Origin: Spirosoma terrae | GTDB taxonomy: Bacteria; Bacteroidota; Bacteroidia; Cytophagales; Spirosomataceae | NCBI RefSeq assembly: GCF_010435915.1 | Contig: NZ_JAAFZH010000009.1 | Span: forward strand, 1 to 64,000 | Reading direction: 5' to 3' | Length of the DNA: 64,000 bases | Program-made: the position numbers and the translations under genes | In this document: positions 28,058 to 39,263 of the stretch, one piece after another | Numbering within the stretch: the first letter of the stretch is position 1 | Layout: each line of letters opens with the position of its first letter | Notes under the pieces: model-generated | Database searches by the model: none | What the model was told of the DNA's origin: nothing | The model's input: the letters and a program-made list of their open reading frames with translations, nothing else

Positions 28058-28068
28058 TTCACGGTATT

Positions 28069-28109
28069 GGACGTAGTCATGTAGACCTCGGCTCTACATG
28101 ACTACGTCC
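28069..28109. repeat. Perfect inverted repeat (REP-like)
   Basis: 17-bp perfect arms GGACGTAGTCATGTAGA at 28069-28085 and the complement at 28093-28109, with a 7-nt CCTCGGC loop. No T run, so more like a repeated extragenic palindrome. The centre GACCTCGGCTC resembles the core of the 5490-5580 element. Confidence 0.7.
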
Positions 28110-28177
28110 ATGTTTAAAATCCTGACTATGATACGTCCATAGACGACAACGTATCACGAAGAAAAGCGTAGTATTTA

Positions 28178-30185
<2,008 letters not shown>

Positions 30186-30394
30186 GAAAGATAAGTGGTT
30201 GCGTGCTCTAAGTCAAAAACGAATCTGTTACCCGTGGAGTTGGGCTTTACTCAATGCTTCAGAATCTAATGCTTCAGGAAATTGCCGGTTTTATTACGTA
30301 ATCTATGGTACACGCTCTCATTTTTTGTGTGTTATCGCCACATTCTGTTTAGGCCTTTACACGTTAGATACAAGAAGTTGTATATTGGATAGTT

Positions 30395-30402
30395 TACTTT
30401 TG
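30395..30402 (+). promoter_or_regulatory. -7 box upstream of gldA
   Basis: TACTTTTG, 52 nt before ATG 30455. No -33 TTTG at the optimal distance, so moderate support only. Confidence 0.45.
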
Positions 30403-30454
30403 CCCAGACCTATGTCATGCTGCTTAAGCAGTCACCTATTCATTTCATTTTGTC

Positions 30455-31372
30455 ATGTCTATACAGGTTAAAAACCTTACTAAAGAATATAACCAGCAGC
30501 GAGCCGTTAATCAGATTTCTCTGACGGTTCAACCGGGCGAAATTGTTGGATTTCTTGGCCCTAACGGCGCGGGAAAATCCACAACCATGAAAATTGCTAC
30601 TGGCTATCTACCACCTACCGACGGAACGGTCGAAGTAAATGGCTTCGATGTTCGAACCAATCCGATGGATGTCCGCAAGAGTGTTGGTTATTTACCAGAG
30701 CATAATCCGCTGTACCTGGATTTGTATGTCAAAGAATACCTCCGTTTTTCGGGTTCGTTACATGGACTACGTAGTGACGAGTTAGGCAAACGGATCTCTG
30801 AAACCATTGAGTTAGTTGGTTTGGGGCGCGAGCAGCACAAACGAATCAGCCAACTGTCAAAAGGATACCGTCAGCGCGTGGGTTTAGCGCAGGCGTTACT
30901 GCATAATCCGCCCGTCTTGATTCTGGATGAACCAACAACAGGACTGGATCCGAACCAATTAGCCGAGATCAGACAGGTTATCCGCGATGCGGGACGTAAC
31001 AAAACGGTGCTCTTTTCAACCCACATTATGCAGGAAGTTGAGGCCGTCTGCGACCGGGTCGTTATTATCAATCGCGGTCAGATTGTGGCCGACAGTCCGC
31101 TTAGTCAACTCAGAAGTAGTTCAGCCAGCAACGCCATTGTAGTGGTTGCCGAGTTTGAGAATGACTTACCTCAACCAGCGATTTTATCAGCCATCCAGGG
31201 CGTAGACTCAATTGAGCCGCTCGGTAAAGGTCAGTACCGAATAAAAGCGGGGCCGACTGTCGATCTGCGGGCGGCTATTTTCCGGCTGGCTGCCGACCAG
31301 AACCTCACGCTGGTTGGGCTTCGGCAACAGGAAAACTCGCTGGAAGGAATTTTTAAAGAATTAACGAAATAG
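30455..31372 (+). CDS. gldA: ABC transporter ATP-binding protein GldA-like (gliding motility)
   Basis: 305 residues. Walker A GPNGAGKST near 37-45, signature LSKGYRQRV near 135, Walker B VLILDEPTTGLDPNQ, and H-loop FSTHIMQEVEAVCD. C-terminal extension about 215-305. Length and the YLPEHNPLYLDLYVKEYL segment match GldA, the ATPase of the GldAFG complex needed for gliding motility and chitin use in Flavobacterium. The permease partners GldF and GldG are not adjacent, so the assignment rests on similarity. Followed by a perfect palindrome terminator. Confidence 0.85.
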   Translation: MSIQVKNLTKEYNQQRAVNQISLTVQPGEIVGFLGPNGAGKSTTMKIATGYLPPTDGTVEVNGFDVRTNPMDVRKSVGYLPEHNPLYLDLYVKEYLRFSGSLHGLRSDELGKRISETIELVGLGREQHKRISQLSKGYRQRVGLAQALLHNPPVLILDEPTTGLDPNQLAEIRQVIRDAGRNKTVLFSTHIMQEVEAVCDRVVIINRGQIVADSPLSQLRSSSASNAIVVVAEFENDLPQPAILSAIQGVDSIEPLGKGQYRIKAGPTVDLRAAIFRLAADQNLTLVGLRQQENSLEGIFKELTK

Positions 31373-31374
31373 CT

Positions 31375-31418
31375 ATAACTAGAAAGGCCGCGATACGTAT
31401 CGCGGCCTTTCTAGTTAT
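31375..31418. terminator. Perfect 44-bp palindrome, bidirectional terminator
   Basis: The whole segment is its own reverse complement: ATAACTAGAAAGGCCGCGAT followed directly by its complement through the centre ACGT. Located between converging gldA and the DUF4136 gene. Confidence 0.88.
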
Positions 31419-31438
31419 GGAGCACACCCAGTACGATG

Positions 31439-31972
31439 CTACTTTGTTGTAGCCATCAATGGATACTGATCAAAAATAGACCGCACAATTCCTTTGAAGT
31501 AATTATTCTTGAAGTTCTGATTACGCATCATTTTGGATGCATATCCCTTCCAGATAACCTGATAGGATTCCGCATCGATCAGCGAGATCATCAGCGTGCC
31601 TTCGTCCAGATTATAGTCGATACGTTTATACGTAGCGTCATCATCTTCGCGCACTACCCAGTCTTTAATGACGGGCTGCTGATAACCCCGGAAACGGAGA
31701 TCAGAGCGGAAGATATTGTACGAAATAAGCAGATTAGGATTCCGGTTGCTTACCCGATAGCCACGAGCTTCCATTTGATGGCGAATGGCATCCTGAATAT
31801 CGGAACAGAGGAGGGTTGAATCAACGAATTCGCACTCGAGGAAGTTAAACGATTCGTAATTTTTAAAATGACCTTCGTAGCTATAATCATGCTCCACAAA
31901 TAGTCTGCTGGGCGAACACCCCGCCATAGCGACAATGGCCATTACAAACAAAACACCAATGCACTTTTTCAT
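31439..31972 (-). CDS. DUF4136 lipoprotein
   Basis: 177 residues. The lipobox AMAGC at 15-19 predicts an outer-membrane or periplasmic lipoprotein. DUF4136 domain about 40-165: NYESFNF, IRHQMEARGYR, NPNLLISYNIF, GTLMISLIDAESYQVIWKGYA. Found throughout Bacteroidota; function unknown, but related folds resemble assembly-factor lipoproteins. Monocistronic. Confidence 0.85.
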   Translation of the reverse strand: MKKCIGVLFVMAIVAMAGCSPSRLFVEHDYSYEGHFKNYESFNFLECEFVDSTLLCSDIQDAIRHQMEARGYRVSNRNPNLLISYNIFRSDLRFRGYQQPVIKDWVVREDDDATYKRIDYNLDEGTLMISLIDAESYQVIWKGYASKMMRNQNFKNNYFKGIVRSIFDQYPLMATTK

Positions 31973-32093
31973 ACTCCAGCTTGTAAAGGTTTTCTTAATA
32001 GTATACTAGGATATATTGTTACAGAAATCAATCTTATGCACGAACTCAAATATATACGTAAATGTTTGGCAAACAATGGGCTACCGCCAAATT

Positions 32094-33134
32094 TTAATCC
32101 TTTTTTACCCCACGGTAGAACTCCAGCCCACGGCGCATTTCGGTACCCGTAACTGATATATCGAACGCACAGCTCCCTGCTCCATCCAGGAGTGCCATAC
32201 GAACCTGATTACCCCGATTTTTTTTATCCTGAAGCGTCAGTGAAAGTATGGGATCCATATCCTCATCCATTAGTCGCACATTACCATATACGGCAAACAT
32301 GTACTCTTCGATTTGCGTAAGCAACGTCTCATCGATCATTTTTTTATGAAAGGCGATATAAGCTTCAGCAACCATGCCTACCGCAATAGCTTCACCGTGC
32401 AAAAGGCGTTTGCGGGGCTGGGTCAAAAAATACGTTTCAACGGCATGGCCCAGCGTATGGCCAAAATTCAGAATCTTGCGTAATCCTTTCTCAGTAGGGT
32501 CCTGCGTCACCACTTTTTCTTTAACGGCAACCGAATGTGCTACTAACGTTGGCCAATCCTGCTCGTTAAGATCACGACGACGAATTTCATCCCACATGCT
32601 GGCATCAGCGATCAGGCAATGTTTTATTATTTCGGCAAAGCCCGAACGAAGCTCTCTTTCCGGTAACGTCTGCAAAAAAGACGGATCAATCAGCACAGCA
32701 TTGGGCAATTGAAACACGCCAATGTGGTTTTTGTATCCTCGAAAATCAATGCCAAGCTTTCCGCCAACGCTAGCGTCTACCTGCGCCAGTAACGTAGTGG
32801 GTATTTGCGCGAACGCAATACCGCGCTTGTACGTAGCGGCACAAAAGCCACCCATATCGCCAACAACACCACCGCCCAGATTAAGCACCAGCCCATGACG
32901 ATCGAAGTTAGCCCGAGTCAGCGCATCCCAGATCATCTCGCAGGTGGCAATATGTTTTTGTTCTTCACCGGCTTTAATACGTATCAGCGTATGTTTCGGA
33001 AGCAACGGCTTCAGTTCTGGGTAGCAGAAACGAAAGGTATGATTATCGGCAATGACGGCAACAGCCGAGAAATCATAAGACTGGAGGAAAGCTGGCAGGC
33101 TTTCAGTGATGGACGCAATAGTTACTGTTGACAT
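32094..33134 (-). CDS. aroB: 3-dehydroquinate synthase
   Basis: 346 residues from ATG 33134 (a longer frame to 33179 lacks support). Second step of the shikimate pathway, converting DAHP to 3-dehydroquinate. NAD-binding GGGVVGDMGGFCAATYKRG near 86-104, QIPTTLLAQVDASVGGK near 111-127, zinc/substrate residues in ILNFGHTLGHAVE near 231-243 and HGEAIAVGM near 255. A TACTTTTA box (33139-33146, minus strand) ends 4 bp before the start codon, as at dnaX. Divergent from the MFS gene. Confidence 0.96.
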   Translation of the reverse strand: MSTVTIASITESLPAFLQSYDFSAVAVIADNHTFRFCYPELKPLLPKHTLIRIKAGEEQKHIATCEMIWDALTRANFDRHGLVLNLGGGVVGDMGGFCAATYKRGIAFAQIPTTLLAQVDASVGGKLGIDFRGYKNHIGVFQLPNAVLIDPSFLQTLPERELRSGFAEIIKHCLIADASMWDEIRRRDLNEQDWPTLVAHSVAVKEKVVTQDPTEKGLRKILNFGHTLGHAVETYFLTQPRKRLLHGEAIAVGMVAEAYIAFHKKMIDETLLTQIEEYMFAVYGNVRLMDEDMDPILSLTLQDKKNRGNQVRMALLDGAGSCAFDISVTGTEMRRGLEFYRGVKKD

Positions 33135-33208
33135 ACTGTAAAAGTACGGCAGACGAAGCTCGATATGTAAGTAATCCAATAAGTATTTTTAATAGCTAGT
33201 CAATATTT

Positions 33209-33216
33209 TAGCTTTG
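33209..33216 (+). promoter_or_regulatory. -7 box upstream of MFS gene
   Basis: TAGCTTTG with a T-rich -33 region (TTTTT at 33186-33190). Start ATG 33254 lies 38 bp downstream. Confidence 0.5.
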
Positions 33217-33253
33217 CACTTCTTACTCTATCTTAACCTCTACCTTCCCTATA

Positions 33254-34504
33254 ATGAAGTTCCGATATCGTGTTCTCACAGGTTTATTCCTGCTCTCCAC
33301 CATCACTTATCTGGACCGCGTTTGTATGAATGTGGTCAGCAAATACGTCAAATCGGACTTACATCTTGACAATCAGCAATTTGGCTGGATATTAGGCGCA
33401 TTTTCGCTATCCTATGCCCTGTTTGAGATGCCAACCGGCTCATTAGGTGATAAAGTCGGACCACGTCGGATTTTAGCGCGCGTCGTACTCTGGTGGTCTG
33501 GCTTCACAGCGCTCACCGGAACTGCCTTCAATTTTATCTATCTGCTCATCGTACGCTTTCTATTTGGTGCTGGCGAAGCAGGTGCGTACCCCAATGCGTC
33601 TATTGTGATTGCCCGCTGGTTTCCGGCCGTCGAAGTAGGGCGTGCCCAATCGGTCATCTGGGCAGCCGGGCGTTTAGGTGGCGCCTTAACGCCCCTGCTG
33701 GTTATTCCGCTGGTTCACTGGGCTGGCTGGCGCTGGGCATTCGGTATTCTCGGTCTGGTAGGCGTTCTGTGGGCCGTTGGCTGGTACGTCTGGTTTCGCG
33801 ATGAACCAGCCGCTAAAGAGGGGATAAGTGACGAAGAGGTCCGAGAGATCGAACGAGGGCGTAAAATCAAATTTGCCGATCACCAGATTCCCTGGAAGGA
33901 CATTGTCCGTAACCCTGCCTTGTGGTCGTTGATGCTGATGTGCCACCTGTTCTTCTACGGTTCCTATTTCTTCACCAACTGGTCGTCCGTTTACTTTCAG
34001 GAAGGACGGGGTATGACGGAAGATGAAACCAAAAACTTTATTTCGCTCTCCTATTTTCTGGGGGCCATTGGTTGTTTAGTAGGCGGCTTACTGAGCGACG
34101 TATTATCGAAAAAGTTCGGGCTGAAATTCGGACGCCGGGCGGTGGGCATGGGCGGACTAGGTTTATCCAGCTTATTCTTCCTATTGGCCGGATTAGCCAC
34201 CGACAATCAAACGGCAGGCTATCTGCTGGCGATGTGTGTCTTATTAAAAGATCTGGCTTTACCCGTAGCGTTCGCAGTTTGTGTAGACATTGGCCAACGT
34301 AACGCCGGAATTGTTGCCGGATCGATGAATTTTGCGGGACAGTTGGGTGGCTTTTTCATTACAATTCTCTTCGGCATTATCGTTGAGCAAACGAAGAATT
34401 TCAATTACCCGCTGTTTTTGATTGCTGGGTGCCTACTCGTCAGCGCTTTACTCTGGTTACGTATTGATCCCACCAAAGCCGTTACGATTCAAACTAAAGC
34501 CTAA
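33254..34504 (+). CDS. MFS transporter, anion:cation symporter (ACS)-like
   Basis: 416 residues with 12 predicted TM helices. The first helix carries YLDRVCMNVV, and the cytoplasmic loop GSLGDKVGPRRIL near 62-74 is the MFS motif A. Central cytoplasmic loop about 185-225. Similar to the ACS family of hexuronate, glucarate and phthalate permeases (FGAGEAGAYPNAS near 105-117). Inner-membrane importer; the substrate cannot be fixed. Converges on the aminotransferase gene via a long palindrome. Confidence 0.88.
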   Translation: MKFRYRVLTGLFLLSTITYLDRVCMNVVSKYVKSDLHLDNQQFGWILGAFSLSYALFEMPTGSLGDKVGPRRILARVVLWWSGFTALTGTAFNFIYLLIVRFLFGAGEAGAYPNASIVIARWFPAVEVGRAQSVIWAAGRLGGALTPLLVIPLVHWAGWRWAFGILGLVGVLWAVGWYVWFRDEPAAKEGISDEEVREIERGRKIKFADHQIPWKDIVRNPALWSLMLMCHLFFYGSYFFTNWSSVYFQEGRGMTEDETKNFISLSYFLGAIGCLVGGLLSDVLSKKFGLKFGRRAVGMGGLGLSSLFFLLAGLATDNQTAGYLLAMCVLLKDLALPVAFAVCVDIGQRNAGIVAGSMNFAGQLGGFFITILFGIIVEQTKNFNYPLFLIAGCLLVSALLWLRIDPTKAVTIQTKA

Positions 34505-34554
34505 AGTAAACAAGGCCGTTACGTTCAACCTAAACGTAACGGCCTTGTTTACTT
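34504..34554. terminator. Bidirectional terminator
   Basis: 22-bp perfect arms (34504-34525 and 34533-34554) with a 7-nt loop, overlapping the final base of the MFS stop. Serves the MFS and aminotransferase genes. Confidence 0.88.
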
Positions 34555-34565
34555 GCACAATTAAC

Positions 34566-35708
34566 TTAGGAAATAACTTTCAGACCGTCGGCAAATGCCT
34601 TCATCTGGTCCATCGTTCCCAGACTTACGCGGCACCAGTACTGGCCATCAAACTTCCACTGACGAATACTGACGCCCTGCTCCATCATACGGCCAACAAA
34701 ATCTTCGCCTTTCATCCGAATAGGGAACATCACGAAATTAGCGCCCGACGGCAAGGGTTCGTAGCTATGCTGTTTTAATACGCCCAGCAAATAGTCTTTC
34801 GACTCTTTTGTTTTACCGAGCGAGAACTTAATAAAATCTTTGTCCTGCAGGCTCACCATTGCCGCTCTCAACGTAGTCATGCTGATACAACCGCCACCCG
34901 TAGCAAACTTGCTGATCTGCTCCAGCAATTCAGGCTTAGCAATCATGTAGCCCGTCCGAAGCCCCGCAAAACCGTGAACTTTTGAGAAGGTTTTGGTAAT
35001 GATTACGTTACTTCCTTTTTTCACCATATCCACCATGGAATAGGCTTTAGGGTCTGGCGTATAATCGATATAGGCTTCGTCAACCAGGATCGGCGTTTTA
35101 GCCCCTACGGATTCGCAGAAGGCCCGCAACTTAGACGGATCAACGATAATGGCCGTCGGATTGTTCGGGTTACAGAGATATACCATACCGGTCTGGCTCC
35201 CTACCCGCTCATTGAGCTTATTCAGGTTAATGTCGTAGCCATCGGCCGCCACCAGCGGTACCCGATCCATGGTAAGACCGTGCTTTACGGCCGTGCGCGG
35301 TAAGGCATCAAACGTCGGGTCTGGTGCAACAATCGTCCGTCCGGCATTTGGTCGGTAAGCAGCCCAAAGAGCAGCCGCTGTCAGCAACTCACCCGAACCT
35401 GCACCCAACAGGATGTAGTCTTCGGGAACGCCCTCGGTTTCAGCGACCAGCTTCCGAAACTGCCGGGCATACTCCATCGCGTACAGGTAACCATCAGGCG
35501 CAGCTTCTGTGATCGTTTTCAATGCTTTAGGCGAAGGCCCATAGGGGTTTTCGTTGGCCGACAGCCGGGCTTTGATGGCACCAACTTTGGGAACTTTGTA
35601 GCCAGCAGGTACTTCGGGTTCGGGTTCACAAAAAGCTGCCGGAGCAGCCGCCAGACTTAAGCCAGATAACATGCTGGCACGCAGCCAGTCGCGACGATTG
35701 ATTGACAT
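34566..35708 (-). CDS. Tat-exported PLP-dependent aminotransferase, HisC-like
   Basis: 380 residues. N-terminus MSINRRDWLRAS followed by a small-residue hydrophobic stretch ending AAPAAF is a twin-arginine signal. Fold type I aminotransferase: ANENPYGPSPKAL near 49-61, GAGSGELL near 102-109, NPNNPTA near 184-190, VDEAYIDY near 212, and the PLP lysine in ITKTFSKVHGFAGLR (about 236-250). Closest to histidinol-phosphate aminotransferases, but export with bound PLP suggests another role, perhaps acting on cell-wall or peptide-derived amino acids. No his genes nearby. Confidence 0.88.
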   Translation of the reverse strand: MSINRRDWLRASMLSGLSLAAAPAAFCEPEPEVPAGYKVPKVGAIKARLSANENPYGPSPKALKTITEAAPDGYLYAMEYARQFRKLVAETEGVPEDYILLGAGSGELLTAAALWAAYRPNAGRTIVAPDPTFDALPRTAVKHGLTMDRVPLVAADGYDINLNKLNERVGSQTGMVYLCNPNNPTAIIVDPSKLRAFCESVGAKTPILVDEAYIDYTPDPKAYSMVDMVKKGSNVIITKTFSKVHGFAGLRTGYMIAKPELLEQISKFATGGGCISMTTLRAAMVSLQDKDFIKFSLGKTKESKDYLLGVLKQHSYEPLPSGANFVMFPIRMKGEDFVGRMMEQGVSIRQWKFDGQYWCRVSLGTMDQMKAFADGLKVIS

Positions 35709-36174
35709 AGGAAAGCGTTGGTATTTAGAGAAATGAGTTATAACTAACTAATCCATAAAAGACTGCTTTACCCCATAATCAGATAAGCAATCGCTAAAAC
35801 CGTTTTGTTGTACCAACTTTTACACAACAAATATAACTAATAGCAATCATAGACATATATTATTTCAATAATAAAGTATTTTGCAAGATAAAATTCTCAG
35901 GAAAATACATTTTACCACAATACACTATAAATAATCATAGCACACCAGCCGTTCTTTTTAAACCTATACCAATATTTGCAGGAGTCAGAAAACGCTTTAT
36001 CATAAAACGCTAGACCAACTTGACACATGACAACTTATTAGTACATTGCTCTTTGTTCACCTCCCAAGAAAGTTTTCTTTCAGGTTGTTTCTTTCTTTGA
36101 CCATTGGCAGCTTTAAGGGAAAGTGGAACATATACCCAGTCTCCCCTACTCTATGTAACTGATTTTTATCGTTC
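35709..36174. other. AT-rich divergent intergenic region
   Basis: 466 bp between the aminotransferase and SusC genes. A minus-strand box TATATTTG (complement at 35828-35835) fits a -7 element for the aminotransferase. No clear box for SusC. No sigma/anti-sigma genes are present, so SusC control by an ECF pair nearby is not supported. Confidence 0.4.
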
Positions 36175-39100
36175 ATGAAATCATCTTTATTCTATGTAAG
36201 AAATAGTTTATCCAGACTACTTCTTCTTTTCTTTGTCCTGTGCAGCTGGCAAGTTCTGGCGCAAAAAAACACGTATACGTTTCAGGGAAAAATTACGACC
36301 AAAGACGCTGCCGCTATGCCTGGTGCGTCGATAGGTATAGTTGGTACGTCGTCTGGAGGTATTACCGACGCTACAGGCGAATATCGCTTCACGGCAGCAC
36401 TCACGCCCGGAAACTACACACTTCAGTTTAGTTCGGTGGGCTACCAGACCCAGACCCAACGTATCACCATAGGCGGCACGACCACCATCACAACCAATGC
36501 CAGCCTGGGCGATGATGCACTCGGCCTCGATGAGGTAGTTGTCACGGGAACTTCGGGAGCAACCAGTCGAAAGCAATTAGGTAATACGATTGCTACGGTC
36601 CAGTCGAAAGATTTTCAGCTATCGGCTGCTACGTCTATCGATCAGGCGCTGGCGGGTAAAATCTCCGGGGCTCAGATCAACCAGAACTCTGGAAATCCTG
36701 CGGGTGGCATCAGTATACGCCTACGGGGACCCAGCACCATCGTCGGATCGTCGGACCCACTCTACATTGTGGATGGCGTTCTTATCAACAACGACTCCCG
36801 CGAGTTGATCGATTTAGGCGGATATGCGCAGAACCGTCTGGTCGATATTAACCCGAACGACATTGACCGAATTGAAATCATCAAAGGTGCCGCTGCCGCT
36901 GCTATTTATGGATCAAGAGCCAATAACGGGGTGGTTCAGATTTTCACGAAGCGTGGCCGGGAAGGCAAACCGTCAATCAATTTTTCGACCCAGTTTCGGT
37001 TGAGCGACATTCGTAAAACACTGCCTTACAATGAATATCCGTTCACGTTCAACAACACTACAGTTACCGATCCGGCTCAAACGCCCGTAACGCGTTACGA
37101 TCTCCAGAAAGATATTTTCCGAACAGCAGCTGGACATGAGCAATACCTGTCGGTTTCGGGCGGTACGCCTACCACGCAATATTTCTTTTCAGGATCGCTT
37201 TTTGCCAATCAGGGTATTGTCAAAGCATCGGATTTCACACGGGCATCGAGCCGGATGCGCATTCAGCAAACGCTAACCAAATGGGCCACATTAAGCATCG
37301 GCTCTAATTATGTTTATAGCAATAGCCACGAAATCCCGAACGGCGGTATCAATGAAGCCTATGGTGCGCTGACAGGTTTTATTTTTAGCAATAACTTCAT
37401 TAACCCGCAACCCGATCCAACAACGGGTGTTTTCCCGTCTACAGCTCCGGTATCGGTAGTTCGTCGGACTAACCCGCTGGAAGCCATCGCCCGTTTCGAT
37501 TTCCGTCAGCGAACTAGCCGCTACATTGGTGATGTACAGCTTAACCTGACTCCGGTACGTGGTTTGGGCGTCGATTTTACCTTTGGTCTTGATACGTACT
37601 CGCAGCTGGCAACGGGTTATATTCCGCCCAACAACACAACGCCTTCTTACAACGCAGGCTACTCACGCAAAAGCGAAGCCTCTGTAATACAGATCAACAA
37701 CGATCTGAACATCCGTTATCAGGCCAACCCAACCGAATGGCTGAAATCGACAACGGGTGTAGGCGCAACCATACAATATGACCGCAGCTTTACAACGGGT
37801 ATTACAGCCCAGCAATTAGGTGTTTTTGGACAAACCATTAACAACGGTGCTAATATCGTAGCGGCTGAATCGCGTACCGAACGTAGCTTCATCGGCGTTT
37901 TTGCTCAGCAAACCTTTGGTTTATTCAACCGATTCTTCGTAACAGGAGCCGGTCGGGTCGATGCGGCTTCGGTGTATGGTATCGACAATCGCTGGCAGTT
38001 CTATCCAAAAGTGAGCGGCTCCTACGTAGTGTCAGAAGAATCGTTCTGGAAAGGTTCTGCCCTCAATACAATTCTGCCGGAGTTCAAACTTCGGGCAGCC
38101 TGGGGTCAGGCCGGTAACCTGACCGCTATTGGTCCTTACGATCGGTTTACCAACTACTCTCCCGTAACGGTTGGTGGTCTGGTTGGTTACCTTGCCCCTG
38201 CTCAGCTAGGTAATTTCAGCGTTAAACCCGAACGTCAGACCGAACTGGAAATCGGTACGGATTTCAGTCTAGCCAATAACCGGATCGGCGTCGAGTTTAC
38301 GTATTACAACAAGCAGGTTAAAGACCTGATCCTGAACCGAACGCTTTCGCCCAGCACTGGCTACAACAACCGGTTTGTGAACATCGGCACGATGACAAAC
38401 AAGGGCTTTGAATTATTGGTACGGGCCATTCTGGTCGAAACGAAAAATGTACGGTGGAACGTAACAGCCACCTACACACACAATAAGAACGTAACGGACG
38501 GTGTAGAAGGGAATGGCGTCTTGCCATTTGCGGGCGGTTTTGGCCAGGTAGCCGCCGTTAATGGCTACGCCCTTGGCGCGTTTTACGCTACGTTCTTTGC
38601 CCGTAATCCAGACGGAAGCCTTTTACTGACGCCAGGCGGCTTGCCACAACGGGAACGTGGCATTCAGGGAGCCAACGGTACGTATACCGTTCAGCGCGGT
38701 GCCGATGGCCAGCCTAGCGGTACCATTTTGAGCAAAGTGATCGGTAATCCAAACCCGACCGCTATTTATTCCCTCATCAACGAAGTATCGGTGGGTCAGC
38801 GCTGGTCATTCCGGATGCAGTGGGATGCGATGCAGCATTTCGACGTATTCAATTTTACGAAACGAGTTGGCGACCGCGACTTATACGGTGGTCTGAAAGG
38901 ATATGAAGCCGAGCTTCGGGGCGAAGTGCCTAAAGGAACGAGTGCTGCCTTATTCAGTATATTCGAAAACTGGATCGAAGATGGATCGTTCGTAAAACTA
39001 CGGGAGCTTTCAGCCGCTTATACCGTCGCACCGAAATTCTGGGGTCTCAAAAATGTTCGGTTTAGCATTGCTGGCCGGAACCTGCTTTCCATCGATAATT

Positions 39101-39219
39101 ACAGTGGCTACGACCCCGAAACAAACGCAGCTGGCCAGTCTAATGCCGTGCGGGGCTTCGACTTCGTGGAAGTTCCTATTCCAAGAACATTGACGGTTGG
39201 TATCAACGCAAATTTTTAA
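36175..39219 (+). CDS. SusC/RagA-like TonB-linked outer-membrane transporter
   Basis: 1014 residues. Signal peptide, then a carboxypeptidase-regulatory-like domain about 34-118 (GKITTKDAAAMPGASIGIVGT), TonB plug starting near 121 with LDEVVVTG, and KGAAAAAIYGSRANNGVVQIFTKRG near 238-262, then a 22-strand barrel ending with the C-terminal Phe (TVGINANF) expected by the BAM machinery. Forms a pedal-bin complex with the SusD-like lipoprotein 44 bp downstream. Substrate could be an oligosaccharide or peptide; no carbohydrate enzyme lies directly beside it. Confidence 0.95.
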   Translation: MKSSLFYVRNSLSRLLLLFFVLCSWQVLAQKNTYTFQGKITTKDAAAMPGASIGIVGTSSGGITDATGEYRFTAALTPGNYTLQFSSVGYQTQTQRITIGGTTTITTNASLGDDALGLDEVVVTGTSGATSRKQLGNTIATVQSKDFQLSAATSIDQALAGKISGAQINQNSGNPAGGISIRLRGPSTIVGSSDPLYIVDGVLINNDSRELIDLGGYAQNRLVDINPNDIDRIEIIKGAAAAAIYGSRANNGVVQIFTKRGREGKPSINFSTQFRLSDIRKTLPYNEYPFTFNNTTVTDPAQTPVTRYDLQKDIFRTAAGHEQYLSVSGGTPTTQYFFSGSLFANQGIVKASDFTRASSRMRIQQTLTKWATLSIGSNYVYSNSHEIPNGGINEAYGALTGFIFSNNFINPQPDPTTGVFPSTAPVSVVRRTNPLEAIARFDFRQRTSRYIGDVQLNLTPVRGLGVDFTFGLDTYSQLATGYIPPNNTTPSYNAGYSRKSEASVIQINNDLNIRYQANPTEWLKSTTGVGATIQYDRSFTTGITAQQLGVFGQTINNGANIVAAESRTERSFIGVFAQQTFGLFNRFFVTGAGRVDAASVYGIDNRWQFYPKVSGSYVVSEESFWKGSALNTILPEFKLRAAWGQAGNLTAIGPYDRFTNYSPVTVGGLVGYLAPAQLGNFSVKPERQTELEIGTDFSLANNRIGVEFTYYNKQVKDLILNRTLSPSTGYNNRFVNIGTMTNKGFELLVRAILVETKNVRWNVTATYTHNKNVTDGVEGNGVLPFAGGFGQVAAVNGYALGAFYATFFARNPDGSLLLTPGGLPQRERGIQGANGTYTVQRGADGQPSGTILSKVIGNPNPTAIYSLINEVSVGQRWSFRMQWDAMQHFDVFNFTKRVGDRDLYGGLKGYEAELRGEVPKGTSAALFSIFENWIEDGSFVKLRELSAAYTVAPKFWGLKNVRFSIAGRNLLSIDNYSGYDPETNAAGQSNAVRGFDFVEVPIPRTLTVGINANF

Positions 39220-39263
39220 GGACTAGAAACGACCATAGGGTTCGACCTTCAAACGCTATTATC

